Shown piece by piece: positions 22,677-34,165 of a DNA stretch of 64,000 bases. The stretch covers positions 1 to 64,000 of the forward strand of contig ARYC01016966.1 of assembly GCA_000711775.1 (NCBI GenBank), given 5' to 3'. Source of the stretch: Oxytricha trifallax (lineage: Eukaryota > Ciliophora > Spirotrichea > Sporadotrichida > Oxytrichidae). Both the position numbers and the translations under genes were made by a program. Within the stretch, counting starts at the first letter, position 1, and every line of letters begins with the position of its first letter. The notes below the pieces were generated by a model. The model was not told the DNA's origin and searched no databases. It worked only from the letters and a program-made list of their open reading frames with translations.

Positions 22677-25121
22677 AATGAACACAAGCAATTATGTCTA
22701 TTTAATTTAGTACATGGCATTAGATTACATAATTATGTAAAATGTTATCCCCACAAAACTATATAAATTTATTTGAAAATAATCTCAACTTTTAATTTCT
22801 CAGACTTCTGAGAAAGTTATTTAGGCTTGGTAGAAATAATTTATAAAAAATAATTACAAAGATAATAAAATTTGATCCTTAATATAATTATTATCAGTTA
22901 TATTTTTCACTTATATATAATATTCACTCGATTACCTATAATATCGTGACTATCCAAACAATTTTGATTTAGACTTTTTATAAAAATTTATAAATAAATT
23001 AAATTTTTGAAAAGTTTAAAGTTTGAAAATGTAATAAGATTTTTTAGGACTGTAAATACTCCAGAAAAGTAGGTAAATTTTAATTTATATATAAACTGTT
23101 GGTTAAATTGAATTTTCTGAGCCTTTGCTGAAGAAATTTTTTATTGATCAATCCATATAATTTTAAGAATCGAAATTAAGAAATAAAATTAAATTAAAAG
23201 AAGCTTTAATGAATTTTAATTGTATTAATTATTTGATCTAGTAGATGAAAATTAATACTTTTCATGACTTGAAAATAATTTTAATAAATTTTCTAAAAGA
23301 ATTTGAAATTAATCTTCTGAAAATAATCATATCATTTAAATAAATAACATTTATAATGTACAAACTATTTCCTGATTTTAAAACAAGGTTTATGAGAGAA
23401 ATTTAATTCATGTTCATTATTATTGAATTTAATTGTGGAATCTCTATGTTTAGTAATTTTGAGAATGCTTTGTCGAATTCATTGTCTTGCATATTCATTT
23501 ATTGTAATTTTATGATTCTTAAATTTTTGGATGTAAATCTATAGTATAATCCAAGCAAATTGAAATTAACTTAAGTGTTTGTTAAAAATAAGTCAAGTAT
23601 GGTATCATTAGAAGTTAAAGCAACTTGCTTTTCATTAATTTAATCAAGCATTATAGAGTACTAATTTGGCTCATTCTATAAATAAAATAATTAAATATAT
23701 ATATTGATGCTTTAACAATTGTAAATTTGATTTTTAAATATAAATTCATTGATAAATTAAATGAATTTTTATTTTAACTGATAATGAAAATCATATATTT
23801 AAATTTTATTTATTTATAATTTCCATTGCTTCCATATATATGAAATTTCAAGAAATCTATTTCTTGTCTTATTTTATTCTTATCAATACTATTAATCTCA
23901 TCCTACATCTCTTTAAAAATATTTGCTTCTAAAATGAGAAAGAAATGATTGAAGTTTACAGCAGAAACAATTTCTAACTTTTAAATTGAACCTCCAAGCT
24001 TAGCTAAAGCCAAAGCTAAATATCATTCTATAATGCAAGTATTATATCTCTACACATTCTCCCCTTACTAAGACTGAGATTAACTTTTGTTATCTGTTGA
24101 TGATTTGATAAAGAGATATTTAAAACAAAATTCAATTAGAAATTGAAAAAGAAAGTTGTTATTGGTTTTTTTAATAAACAGTAATTTTAAAAATTTCAAG
24201 TTTATTCTAAATATTTGCAAAGATGAAAAAATTAATTAAGATTTTTTAGGAAGACATGAGATTAGATGTTCAAACTTAAAAATATTTATTAGAATAATAA
24301 AAAATGAAAAATAATGAGAAAGTTAAAACAATATAAAATTGAGTAAAATGATAAGGTAATGTGAGGAACAATTTATTAATAAATAAAAAAAAGTTACTTA
24401 TATTATAATTCCTTATATAGAATTAAGATAATAATTATAAGTATTAATTAAAGCTTTAAGGAAATTAAGTCTGGGGATTTAGCCAGACAGATAGTTATTA
24501 ATATTTTACTTCATAATAAGATACCAATAATAATTGTTGTTTATTAATAAAATTAAATTTTCTATATTTGTAATTTATTAAATTAGAGACTTGTCTAATG
24601 AAGAAAATATAGAACTAGATGTGATATAAAAATAAATAGACAAATTAATGCTTTATTAAGACAATAAATTTATTATAATTTATAAGAAAACATCAGCGAT
24701 TTGCTTAAATATAACAATTTCTTTTTCATTTAAATTAAATGTAACTGTCTCTATTAAAGTCAAATTAATTATCTAGCTGACTATTAAATATTATATTTGT
24801 ATTAAGTTCTGTTAATTAAATAAAAATCATATTATTATTTATAAATTTGATAACTTTGATAGCTACATTTTTATTATATATTATTTACTAATGTTTTTTT
24901 ATTTTAAAAAGATATGTTTTTTATAACTTTTTGCATGTATTAATTTTTTATCAACTCATTGCATAATTCAAAAATTATAGGGTTTTAATTTTAGATTTGT
25001 AAATTACTCAAGTAAGTTAATAGCTTTATTATTCTAATAAACAAAAATTAAACAAAATATAATTAAAATAATAATTAGAATTTGAATTTGATTTTTTATA
25101 TTCATCTATAATTTAAACAAT
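22677..25121. other. 2.4-kb spacer between two inverted TBEs
   Basis: Unique DNA between the facing right ends of TBE copies 2 and 3. It holds two coding segments of LRR copy C (24110-23815 and 23690-23440, minus strand) and a short piece near 24463 that matches the 3' part of the SINE-like insert at 44297-44471. The rest is AT-rich with nothing recognisable. Confidence 0.6.
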
Positions 25122-25282
25122 CAAAACCCCAAAACCCTTTCAGTAGTTTGATTGAGTTTTTGATTGATAAAAGTAGACTATTAGTGCATACTTTATTAGA
25201 GTTTTAATCGGGTTTATGTAGGGGTTTAATGTTTAAATATTAGTAATTTAAGTGAGTAAAACAAGCGAGTTTTTAAAATATT

Positions 25283-26874
25283 TCACACAAACATAAGTTT
25301 AGAGTCATGTGGCAGTTCTCTGAATTTTATTTTTCTAAGTTGATGTTTGATCGTTTCTATTGATTGTTAATTCTCTTAGCTTGGCTTGATAATAGCTGAG
25401 TATGCAAGTTCTCTAAAACCTCAATTTATTTTATTTTTATCGAGATATTGTTTGATTCTCTGCTTAGAATCTTTCTACACCTGCAGCTAAAGTAATCGTT
25501 TCTTGGTATTTCGCTCTCTATTATTATTATTGCTAGAGCTCAGATATCCCATTAAGTGTCTCCATCTCTCCAATGCTCTCTCTCTCTCTCTGGGAAATAT
25601 CCAGGAGTGCCGTATACATTTCCTTATGCAGAGGCTTGCACTCTTTGAGATCATTTGAAGTTAATAATATAAACTCTAAGAGGCTAAAAGTTCATCATGA
25701 TGTTCTCTGGCTTTAAGTCTCTATGAACATAACCTAGCTTGTGAAGCTCTTCGATCCCCTCGACTATCTGCTATGCTATCTAGCTAACTTATCTCTGACA
25801 TCTATTGTCAGATAAGAATTCTCTATAATTCATTTCTAGTAAAGGAAGCCTGAAGACTACATGATCTTTACAAAGTAAAATAGCATCAAGCTAGATGATA
25901 TGCCTGCACTCATTTAACTTTGCCTTTTAAAGAGCATAACACTCATTAGCAAATTCCATTTGGAACTTGTCATCAGCAAGCAAATAATTGAAAGGATATA
26001 TCTTGTAAGCATATTTATCGTCAGTAATGACTCTCTTCTCTATTTATCATCAAGAGTGAGGTAGCTTTCTAGGCAAGAATCTAAGTCAATAATTTTAATA
26101 TGGGAATCTTCATGGCCTCTATTTTAACCATGACTTTATTGATCTCAGAGACTGGAAAGTTCTTGACTGCTTTCTTCATTTTGACTTACTTCTAGACTTC
26201 AACTCTAAGAGACTCCACCGGGTTTCTTGATCTTCTCTTTTAGAGGAATCTTTTACCTGTAGGTTCATGAATAAACACAAAACTTTGATTGTGTTTTTTC
26301 TTTAAGTGAACTTTGAGGTCTCTAGTATGAGAATATGGCTTCTCGCATACTCACAGACATACTTCCCATTTTTCTTTTAATGCTTGAGGTATAACCTTGG
26401 AATATCGTTGTGAATATCTCTCAAGTGTCTCTTATAAGTTGACTTGTAAGGGAAAACTTTAATGCATTCTTTGCATTAATAGTCAACTTTGGCAAGTATT
26501 TATTAATGCTCTATGGCGGGTTGTTTAACCTCCTCCTCAATTTGCACAGCTTCTTTGATAACCTCCTACTTAACTTAAATTTGAATTTAAAAGCTAGACA
26601 GGTCAAAGTTGCCATAAGTAGGCTCCCACTGAGTACAAGCGTCTCTGGTCTCTACTTTTCTTGGTTACTGGAATGATAATTTTTATTGACTTTACCCAAG
26701 TAATGCCGCTCTTCTCAAAAGGTTAGCGCTCATTTTAGTTTGCTGATAAATATTATTATAATAATGATAAAATCTACCTTGATATACTATAAAAGTAGAG
26801 TATAAGACACTCTGATAGATTCTTTGCTGATAGGTAAGAAAATTAACTAACCATAAAAGACTGTAAGATGACAT
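25283..26874 (-). pseudogene. TBE 57-kDa zinc-finger/kinase-like protein, copy 3, broken
   Basis: Same layout as copy 2. Here the first finger is complete, CKECIKVFPYKSTYKRHLRD then IH. A two-base loss sits at the second finger's Cys pair (about 26345), after which the frame resumes DLKVHLKKKHNQSFVF. The kinase part keeps GYVHRDLKPENIMMNF with an intact HRD. The DFG-like site reads YIINFK, with Asp changed to Asn, directly followed by a TGA. Comparison of the two copies gives the ancestral pattern: two C2H2 fingers, a linker, then a protein-kinase-like domain. Likely start MSAKLLRR-like Met at about 26733; an upstream Met is at 26874. Confidence 0.8.
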
Positions 26875-27300
26875 ATTTAATGAGAAATTAATACATTTTA
26901 GTAAATTAAAATACTCCTAATGAAGTTTTTTTGCTCTAGGAGGTCCTACAAATCAAGTTATAACTTAATTTATGAGGTAATATTATTTAGCATTTTTTAA
27001 ATTTAATGTGATAATAATTAAGTTTTAACCTTAAAATTTAACTCCTAATAAAGTTTGAACTTAATCTAGAGGACCTCCTAAAATAATTAAACATTATTGG
27101 GAGCAATTTAATGGATATAGTTTGATAAAAATGCAAATCATTCTGTGAAACTTTGAGCAAGTTTTTAAAGTTTTCTCCTCATACCTTTTCAATATTGACC
27201 TCCAATAGGTCCTCCCTATTTAGTCATAAGATTTAAATAAACTTAGAATAGATATCCATAATTTTCAATTTCGATAACATTTCTAGAAAAAGGAAGTAAG

Positions 27301-28090
27301 ATGGAGTCTATCAATGATGCAATGAAAAGAATTCAATCTTAAGATTTAATAGGAAAATTTTGAAGTAAAGAGGATATCTTTAGATATTTGGTATAGCAAG
27401 GTAAGTTCTTAAGTAAGATTAATAAATCAATTATAGCTGGATTGTTCTTGCCAACTTAGGAGGGAACTAAAATCTCATTCATAAAAGCCTTACTGAGTGA
27501 AGACAAAATTTTTTTAAGTCTAATGAAATAAGGATGATAGAGATACCTAACTACCCTGAAATATCAGTGAGAAATTTATATGACGATGCTATGAGTGATC
27601 CGGACGTAGCTCTCTACCTTCTATCAAATCTCCTGCTCTCTAATAAGTTGTTTGTGAGAAACTTCTTCTTTGGTGTCCTTGGAACTCTGAAACCTGAGTA
27701 CTTAAATGAAGTAATTTAAGAAGCTCACAAGAAAGGCTACAGCATCTCTCCTGAAGAAAAAGAGAAGCAAGGAATATAAATCAGCGAGACATGGCTATAG
27801 GAACTACAGAAGCATTCATTTATCTCAAGTAAGCTTACCCTTCTAACTTTATAGAAAAACCTGGAACTGCTATATACTTGATGAAAGAGCGCAGTATGTT
27901 AAACAGAGAGAGAAAGTCACAACTAAAGCATGAATTGAGTAAGAGACTCTTCAAAGATTTCTAAAAGCCAGACGAGATGAACATAGATGCAGGAGCTCGC
28001 TCTAAGAGAAGAAACATGGGTCCAAGCTAGCCTTAAGAGGAAGAAAAGAAAGAGATGCCAAATCCCTTTACGGGCAAATTTAATATGTGA
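27301..28090 (+). pseudogene. TBE 22-kDa protein, copy 3, N-terminal part broken
   Basis: Homologous to 19716-20506. The upstream Met opens MESINDAMKRIQSQDLIGKF but TGA follows at 27361-27363, where copy 2 has CGA, and further small changes shift the frame before the inner Met. From MIEIPNYPEISV at 27534 the frame is open to TGA at 28088-28090 once the 26-nt intron at 27829-27854 is removed. A shorter product from the inner Met is still possible. Confidence 0.8.
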
Positions 28091-28096
28091 ACTTAT

Positions 28097-29152
28097 TCAT
28101 TCGCTTAAATCTAAAACTTATTTATAAACACAAAATCTCCCTTCTCTTGCGCATACTTTAGCTTTATTATCGCTGACTCTTTTAGCAGCACTCTTAATTA
28201 AATCTACTGTGTCTATCTTCTAGTCGTGCATCAAGTGATAGAGTAGAACTTTCTTGTAATGGCCTTTCAATAACCCCCCATTATAATTTAACTCCATTCA
28301 ACTAAGGGCTATAAGGAACATTAAATACAGGTGTTATGTTTAGCCTTTGATATTCCCTCCTTGAGTCTTTAGTTTTATGAACTGACAAGTTATCAACGAA
28401 CAGAATAATCTCTTAGTCAGCGTATTTGTCTCTGAGTTATTGTAAGAACTTAATATATTATTCAGTTTTTATAGAGCGAGGGTGAATAACATAAGTCTCG
28501 AATCCACTATTTTCACTTATTCCACCAAGAATAGCATGAGTTTACACCTTAACCTTTTAGTCAAAACTTCTATATTACTATAACACTTGTACCAAGACCT
28601 TGATAAAAGGTTTTGAATGTAAATAGTGCCTCATCAGCGTGTATGAACTTATATTATGCTCTTAAGACTTCTGCATTAATCGAATATATAATTTAAATGA
28701 GTCTTATAAAATGGAACATTAAAGTCAATCACTCTCTTAATGCGATTGACTGTCTTATAAGATATTCCATTATTTTATATATGTTAGCTATCGATTAAGC
28801 AGATAGGTGAAGCTCAGGAAATTGGCGATGAAACATCACAGCCCTCTAGGGTAGAGAGAAATGAGCCCAGTATTTAAGAGTCTTATCATTAATGAGATAA
28901 TCAATATGATGCTGCTAAAATTATAAGGGTCTCTTATGCTTAGAATTAAGATGCTATCTCTTTAAATCCAATGCTAATTGACAAAGAGACCTCACAGTTG
29001 CTGAAGATTTATGGAGTAGCCTTGCTAAAGACGTATAATTTAGAACAGGCTTGAGTTATTCACTATATTCATCACATCCATATCGCAACTTAAACAATAA
29101 ATCTATATACTCACTGTCATAAACTGACCCCAAACCTCGCATATACTCACTT
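28097..29152 (-). pseudogene. TBE transposase, copy 3, broken
   Basis: Begins MRGLGSVYDSEYIDLLFKLR at 29152. Compared with 537-1586 it has a one-base loss near 28770, another near 28650, and at the third catalytic motif (28271-28305) the reading GVKLQWG with the extra G, the same change as in copy 2. It cannot make an active DDE enzyme. Confidence 0.85.
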
Positions 29153-29337
29153 AAATTACTAATATTTAAACATTAAACCCCTACATAAACCCGATTAAAA
29201 CTCTAATAAAGTATGCACTAATAGTCTACTTTTATCAATCAAAAACTCAATCAAACTACTGAAAGAGTTTTGGGGTTTTGAATGATAATTGTTTGAAGAT
29301 CATGAAAAAACTTAGAGAAAAAACCTAAAGAATGATT

Positions 29338-30485
29338 CAAAACCCCTTAATGAGTTTTATATGTGTTCTGATTGATATGGGTAATGTTGAGGATAAGGGT
29401 TATTTAGAGTATTGGTACATCATTTTTGTGCTTGTTATGAATATGACAAAAATTTTTTCATGAAACTTTTTATTCACAGCTTATGATTTTATATGCTTAG
29501 TTATATGATTGATTACCTTGGTAGTGAAAATAAAATTTTTAAATAGCGTTTCTATCATTTTTCTTTTTTTATAAACGATCAATATGATCTATCAATTAAA
29601 AGAGACTAAATTTCTTAATCATTAATCTTTTTTGACTTTATCGCAAAATATTCATTCAAAAATTAGGACCAAGATATAATTTATTTTTTAATTAATTTTT
29701 CAAATAGAGTTGAAAATTTGTTATTTAGGACTTTTTAGAGGAAGTTTAATAATTTTACTAAGAGCTAAAGCAAATAAATTGTAGAAATGAGTGATTTTTA
29801 GGAATTTATATTTCCATTTTACCCATTATTTTTGGAAGAAAAATGATAAAAAAGTTATACAAACTTAAAATAATGCATTTCTAAGATCATCACTAGATTA
29901 AGCGCCTGTTATTTATGGGTATCTATAGGAAATCAACTTAAATATCAACTATAAAGAAAGATGTTGGATTAGTGAACAAGTTCTAAAGATTGATTTACAC
30001 TTGACATTGATTTCCATTAAAATAGCTCCTAATTAGCTATTAATTAAATTAGGAGGTAATAACTAATTTCAAAACTCTATAAAGAACACCTGAATTAATA
30101 AATCAATTTTTTTTGATGGTCCTAATAAATTCAAACCTAATTAGAATACCTCCTAAAACTTCAAAACAATATTGGGAGTTTTATAATATGAATGAAATTC
30201 ATAAAAATAGAAAGTAGAATTCTTCATAAAAATTATGCATTTTTAGATCTTAATAAAACAGATAAGCATTTTAAGATCATTATAATTTTTATATTAAAAT
30301 AAATTGAACATAGCATTTTCAAGAATGGGATTACTGTAAGCATACAACCAACTAAAATTTCAACCACTAAAAGTAAAAGTAAAAATGAATAAAATATAAA
30401 AAATGAAACTTATTAAAAATAAACCCTAATCCCCAACATTACCCAAATCAATCAAAACACATCTAAAACTCATTTAGGGGTTTTG
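29338..30485. mobile_element. Telomere-tipped non-autonomous element, about 1.15 kb
   Basis: Left tip CAAAACCCCTTAATGAG and right tip CTCATTTAGGGGTTTTG are inverted repeats that continue for about 66 bp, including TGATTNATNTGGGTAATGTTG. ATT precedes the left tip; the right boundary could lie 2 bp further, where ATT recurs. The inside has no transposase frame but holds CTCCTAA/TTAGGAGG-type inverted repeats around 30025-30165 that resemble the intergenic repeats of the TBEs. It sits 57 bp from the end of TBE copy 3. It looks like an internally deleted or separate telomere-bearing family. Confidence 0.75.
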
Positions 30486-32371
30486 GGATTTGGATTGTCC
30501 TTCTTTTATTTTATTTTTAAAAAAAAATTAAAAAAAAGCCCTTAGTTTTAAAATTTGTACTTATAAATGAGGTTTTAAATAATTCTAAAAAATAAATGTC
30601 ACTGTTAATCTTGATAAAATCTATCAATTATCAAACGATTATCAAATATATAAACAAGTTTTTTAATTTGAAGCCATCTATGAAAGCAAAATTTATATAT
30701 AATTTTTTTTCATTAATACAATTAATATATAAGTTGATAAACCAATTTTAATTGATTAAGTCTAATGATGAGGTATATTTCAATTCTTAGAGCTTTAATG
30801 GATTAATTAAGCTCAGAAATAGCTCCAGTTAATGGCACGATAGTTAGTTCTTTTCATCTATTAAAGTAAAAGTTTATAGATGATGCATTCTTTATATTTT
30901 CTTTTATTCCCCATTTTAGATTCTAATCCTCTTAAATTATAATTATCTTAATTTGTCATTTAAATCAACCGAAAATGTTGAAGTATTTATTCTAAGATAT
31001 TTAACTTTTAAATTTTCACATTAAAGGACCCCAAATATTGTTAAATAAAATGGCTTTATCATTAAAAACTTATATAAAAATAAATTTTAGCACTTATCTA
31101 ATATATTTGTTACTTAAAATCTTTTTAATTGTTAAATAACCATTTTATTTTGAAAAAATTATGAATAATTGCAACTAAAAACTTTATTAAACTTCAATAA
31201 TCTATATAGATTTTATTTAATTCATATATTTATTTATAATTCTATCTACAAATAGTTCACTTATTTTGGTATTCTAGTCAGGTAGATAATCCAAATTTAG
31301 ACTTATATCAAACGAAATTTACTATCTTTTGGGAAACTTTTGAATGAATTATTTATAATCATTGATATTTTTAATGTTTATATCTCTTCTTTCTTTATAA
31401 TTCTCGTCATTTTCAATAGAATCTAAAAATTTCTTACTCTAAGCAACTCCTGCATGACACAAAGATCTCATTAATAAATAACCTTCAAACTTAGAGAAAT
31501 ATTTAAAGACCATGATGTCTAAATTAACTGATGGCAAACTTTTAATTATGTATAGTCTTCTCTTTCTTTACATCGAATCTTAATATATAATTTAAAAGAA
31601 AATAATTAAATATAGATAAAATACATGAGATGAGCAATCAATCAAATAAATAATTTATATTATTGCAAATAGTTTGAGTGGAATTCTTGAAAAACAATTT
31701 TTTCCGCTTAAACTATCTCGAATTATTATTTTATAAATAAAAAAATATAGCATTTTTAATTTATATTTTTAAATTTATAAATCAATCAGAAGAAAAATAA
31801 TAACTAGATTTAAAAAATTGAGCCCAATATTAATATTCTAACTTTATTTTCCTATATATATATATTATATAATTATTTAATCTTTTGGCGCTTAGCTTTA
31901 ATATTCCAAATTTTAGCTTTCAATTAAAGAACCTTAGGATATTTGACTATTAATATTGTTTTGATTTTAAACCCAATTCATCATTTCTCAATTATGAGTT
32001 ATGAAGATATCTCAATCTAAAAATCAGTAGAATATAGTTGCTTAATAAATTTGAGGTAAAATGATATAAGATTGATAACAGTTTTTATGATTTTAACTTT
32101 TTATTTTACCAAAACCTAAACCTCAATTCCCACAAAAACTCGGTTAATGTGGAATTATGTATAATTTCTTATTGTGATATGTATGGTATGATAAATTTAA
32201 ATATACGAACTTAAAAACCCAATTATTGACATGTTGATTATTAGATTTAAGTTCTTCATGCTGATACTTTGAAATTTAATTTTACTATGACTAATCATTT
32301 TAGACTATCTAATTAAATTAAGGATTTTAAACATCATTAACATTGGAAAAGGAAGTATATTTGCTCTCCAT

Positions 32372-34165
32372 ATTTTATTTCTATATATTATAAAATAAGG
32401 TCTAATTCTATTTAATAATTAGTTTGTACAAAAAATTTTACAAAAATAATTAAAAAATTAGAATTTTTTTATAGTAAGTGTATAAATTTGGGAGGGGAGA
32501 TATCTAAATCTAAGCGAATATATTTGAATAACAAGACTATACATACCTGTCTAAGGTCAACTGAAATTGAAATAACGAATAGGATATTTTAAAAAATTAT
32601 GAGAGATGAATGTAAATTAAGAAAGAGTCAATTAATTTTTAAATACAGTAATAAATAGGAAGATTTTATGCCAGTTTTTTCATAAATCTATTTTAAAAAT
32701 ATTTTATAACTTTAAGATATAAAATATAATTCAATTTCTTTTAGTATAAAAAAGCAAATTACTAAATTTGAATAGTAATCGTCTATAAGAAAGTTGGAGA
32801 AAAAGCTATTGATAAATCTCTTTATAACTAAATAAGTTTGAGTTATTTACTGTATTAACCAAGTATTATTTTCCTTATAAATTAAATTTATGTGAAAACA
32901 TATTTAAAATTTAAAAATTGCTAATATTTACTGAATTTTAGATATAATTAAGCTTTTCGTCACATTTATTCAAATTATCTTTAATATTTTAAAAAACAAC
33001 TTATTCGTTTTTTAATCTTATTTAACTATAAGAAACATATATAGCCTCGTGATTTAAATAAAGTCGTTTTGAATAAGTTATCACCTCCCAAATCTTTTGT
33101 AATTGATTTGATATTATTTAAAGAGTTAACAAATTGAATTAGTTCATTAAGTTTCAATTAAAATTTAACTATGAGATTACATTAATATAAATTAATTTTA
33201 TTAAAATCTTATTTAATTATAAAATAATATATTTATCATTAAAATTTTGAAGATTTATTATTAGATCTTAAATTTTAAAATAACTTAATTGTAAAATATT
33301 TAACACATTTATGTAAGAAATTAATTCTAAAATTAAGGTCTTAAATTTTTGTTAAAAAAACGAATTAAAAATATAAGTTTGAATTATAAATATCTTAGAA
33401 TATATTAATAAATATATTATTCCCAAATAAATTGTGCCTGGAACTTTTTAATATAAATTTACAATATGGTAAAATAAATTTCATAATTTCCTTGATAAAT
33501 ATAATACTAAAAAGGGCAATGGTTATTGAATGAAGAGTTTGACTCAATAATAATTTGATACAAGAATTTATTAATAACTATAATTAAAAAAAATATGATT
33601 ATATTATTTCCTAAAAAATTGTAGAGATATAGAATTAAATTACTCTAAAATAAAATTTATTAAAAAAATATTTTTATCTTCCTATAAATGAATTTCTATT
33701 TTAATGCATATGTTAAACATCAAATTTTAATATTTAAATTTATTACAACATTAAAATCTATAATTTAGATTTCAATATTTTAAAAAGAAATTTAACATTG
33801 AAAAATTAGTAAATGATTAATTTAAATTATTGAATTGTAAAAGTACATTAAGAGTATAAAATAAATTATTTTCGAATAATTCTATTATCAAAATGATCAT
33901 ACAAAAAATTGTTTTAAAATAAAAGAAATTAAATCTCTAAATAATATTTTATAAGTTAAATGATCAATCAAAAATTAATGTAATAAATGTATGTAATAAA
34001 GTTCAATTGAGCAAATATATAATTACAAGTTCAAAAATAAGACTTAATTAAAAATGATGCAATTAAATAAAATTAATCATCAATACAAATAACTAATTGG
34101 AATTGATTGTTATTTTATATTTTATCTCATAACTCTTTATAATTTTTTGTCTTAGCTAGTAATGG
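32372..34165. other. AT-rich intergenic region between copies C and B
   Basis: 1.8 kb with no coding segment seen. A stretch near 33600-33800 resembles 61960-62150, which lies in the corresponding place between the start of one array unit and the end of the next, so it belongs to the duplicated unit. Confidence 0.4.

Larger units (their letters stand above)
25122..29280 (-). mobile_element. TBE: TBE transposon, copy 3 (whole, 4159 bp)
   Basis: Tips CAAAACCCCAAAACCC and GTTTTGGGGTTTTG, flanked by AAT on both sides (25119-25121 and 29281-29283). Same gene order as copy 2 but reversed: kinase/finger minus, 22-kDa plus, transposase minus. All three genes carry breaks. It lies in the same LRR spacer region as copy 2, with the ends facing each other. 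Confidence 0.95.
15420..32371 (-). pseudogene. LRR-family gene, copy C (subfamily II), split by transposons
   Basis: Segments in order: 32371-32195 (MESKYTSFSNVNDVQNPQ), 31573-31240, 30880-30745, 24110-23815, 23690-23440, 18490-18385, 17500-17220, 15897-15650 and about 15505-15420. Segment 2 reads LPSVNLDIMVFKYFSKFEGY then LLMRSLCHAGVAQSKKF, which resembles a divergent F-box. Segment 4 reads ALALAKLGGSIQKLEIVSAV. The three segments nearest the 3' end are LRR-like (ending DISN-type). The last one shows a TGA at the conserved Cys position and a frame change, so the copy is probably dead in its present form. Its 17-kb span is inflated by two whole TBEs (18534-22676, 25122-29280), a telomere-ended MITE (29338-30485) and palindromes, all in spacers. 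Confidence 0.6.

Noticed and set aside
30000-30170. Inverted repeats read as a possible rho-independent terminator or riboswitch
   Set aside because: Eukaryotic germline context; they are internal repeats of the telomere-tipped element.
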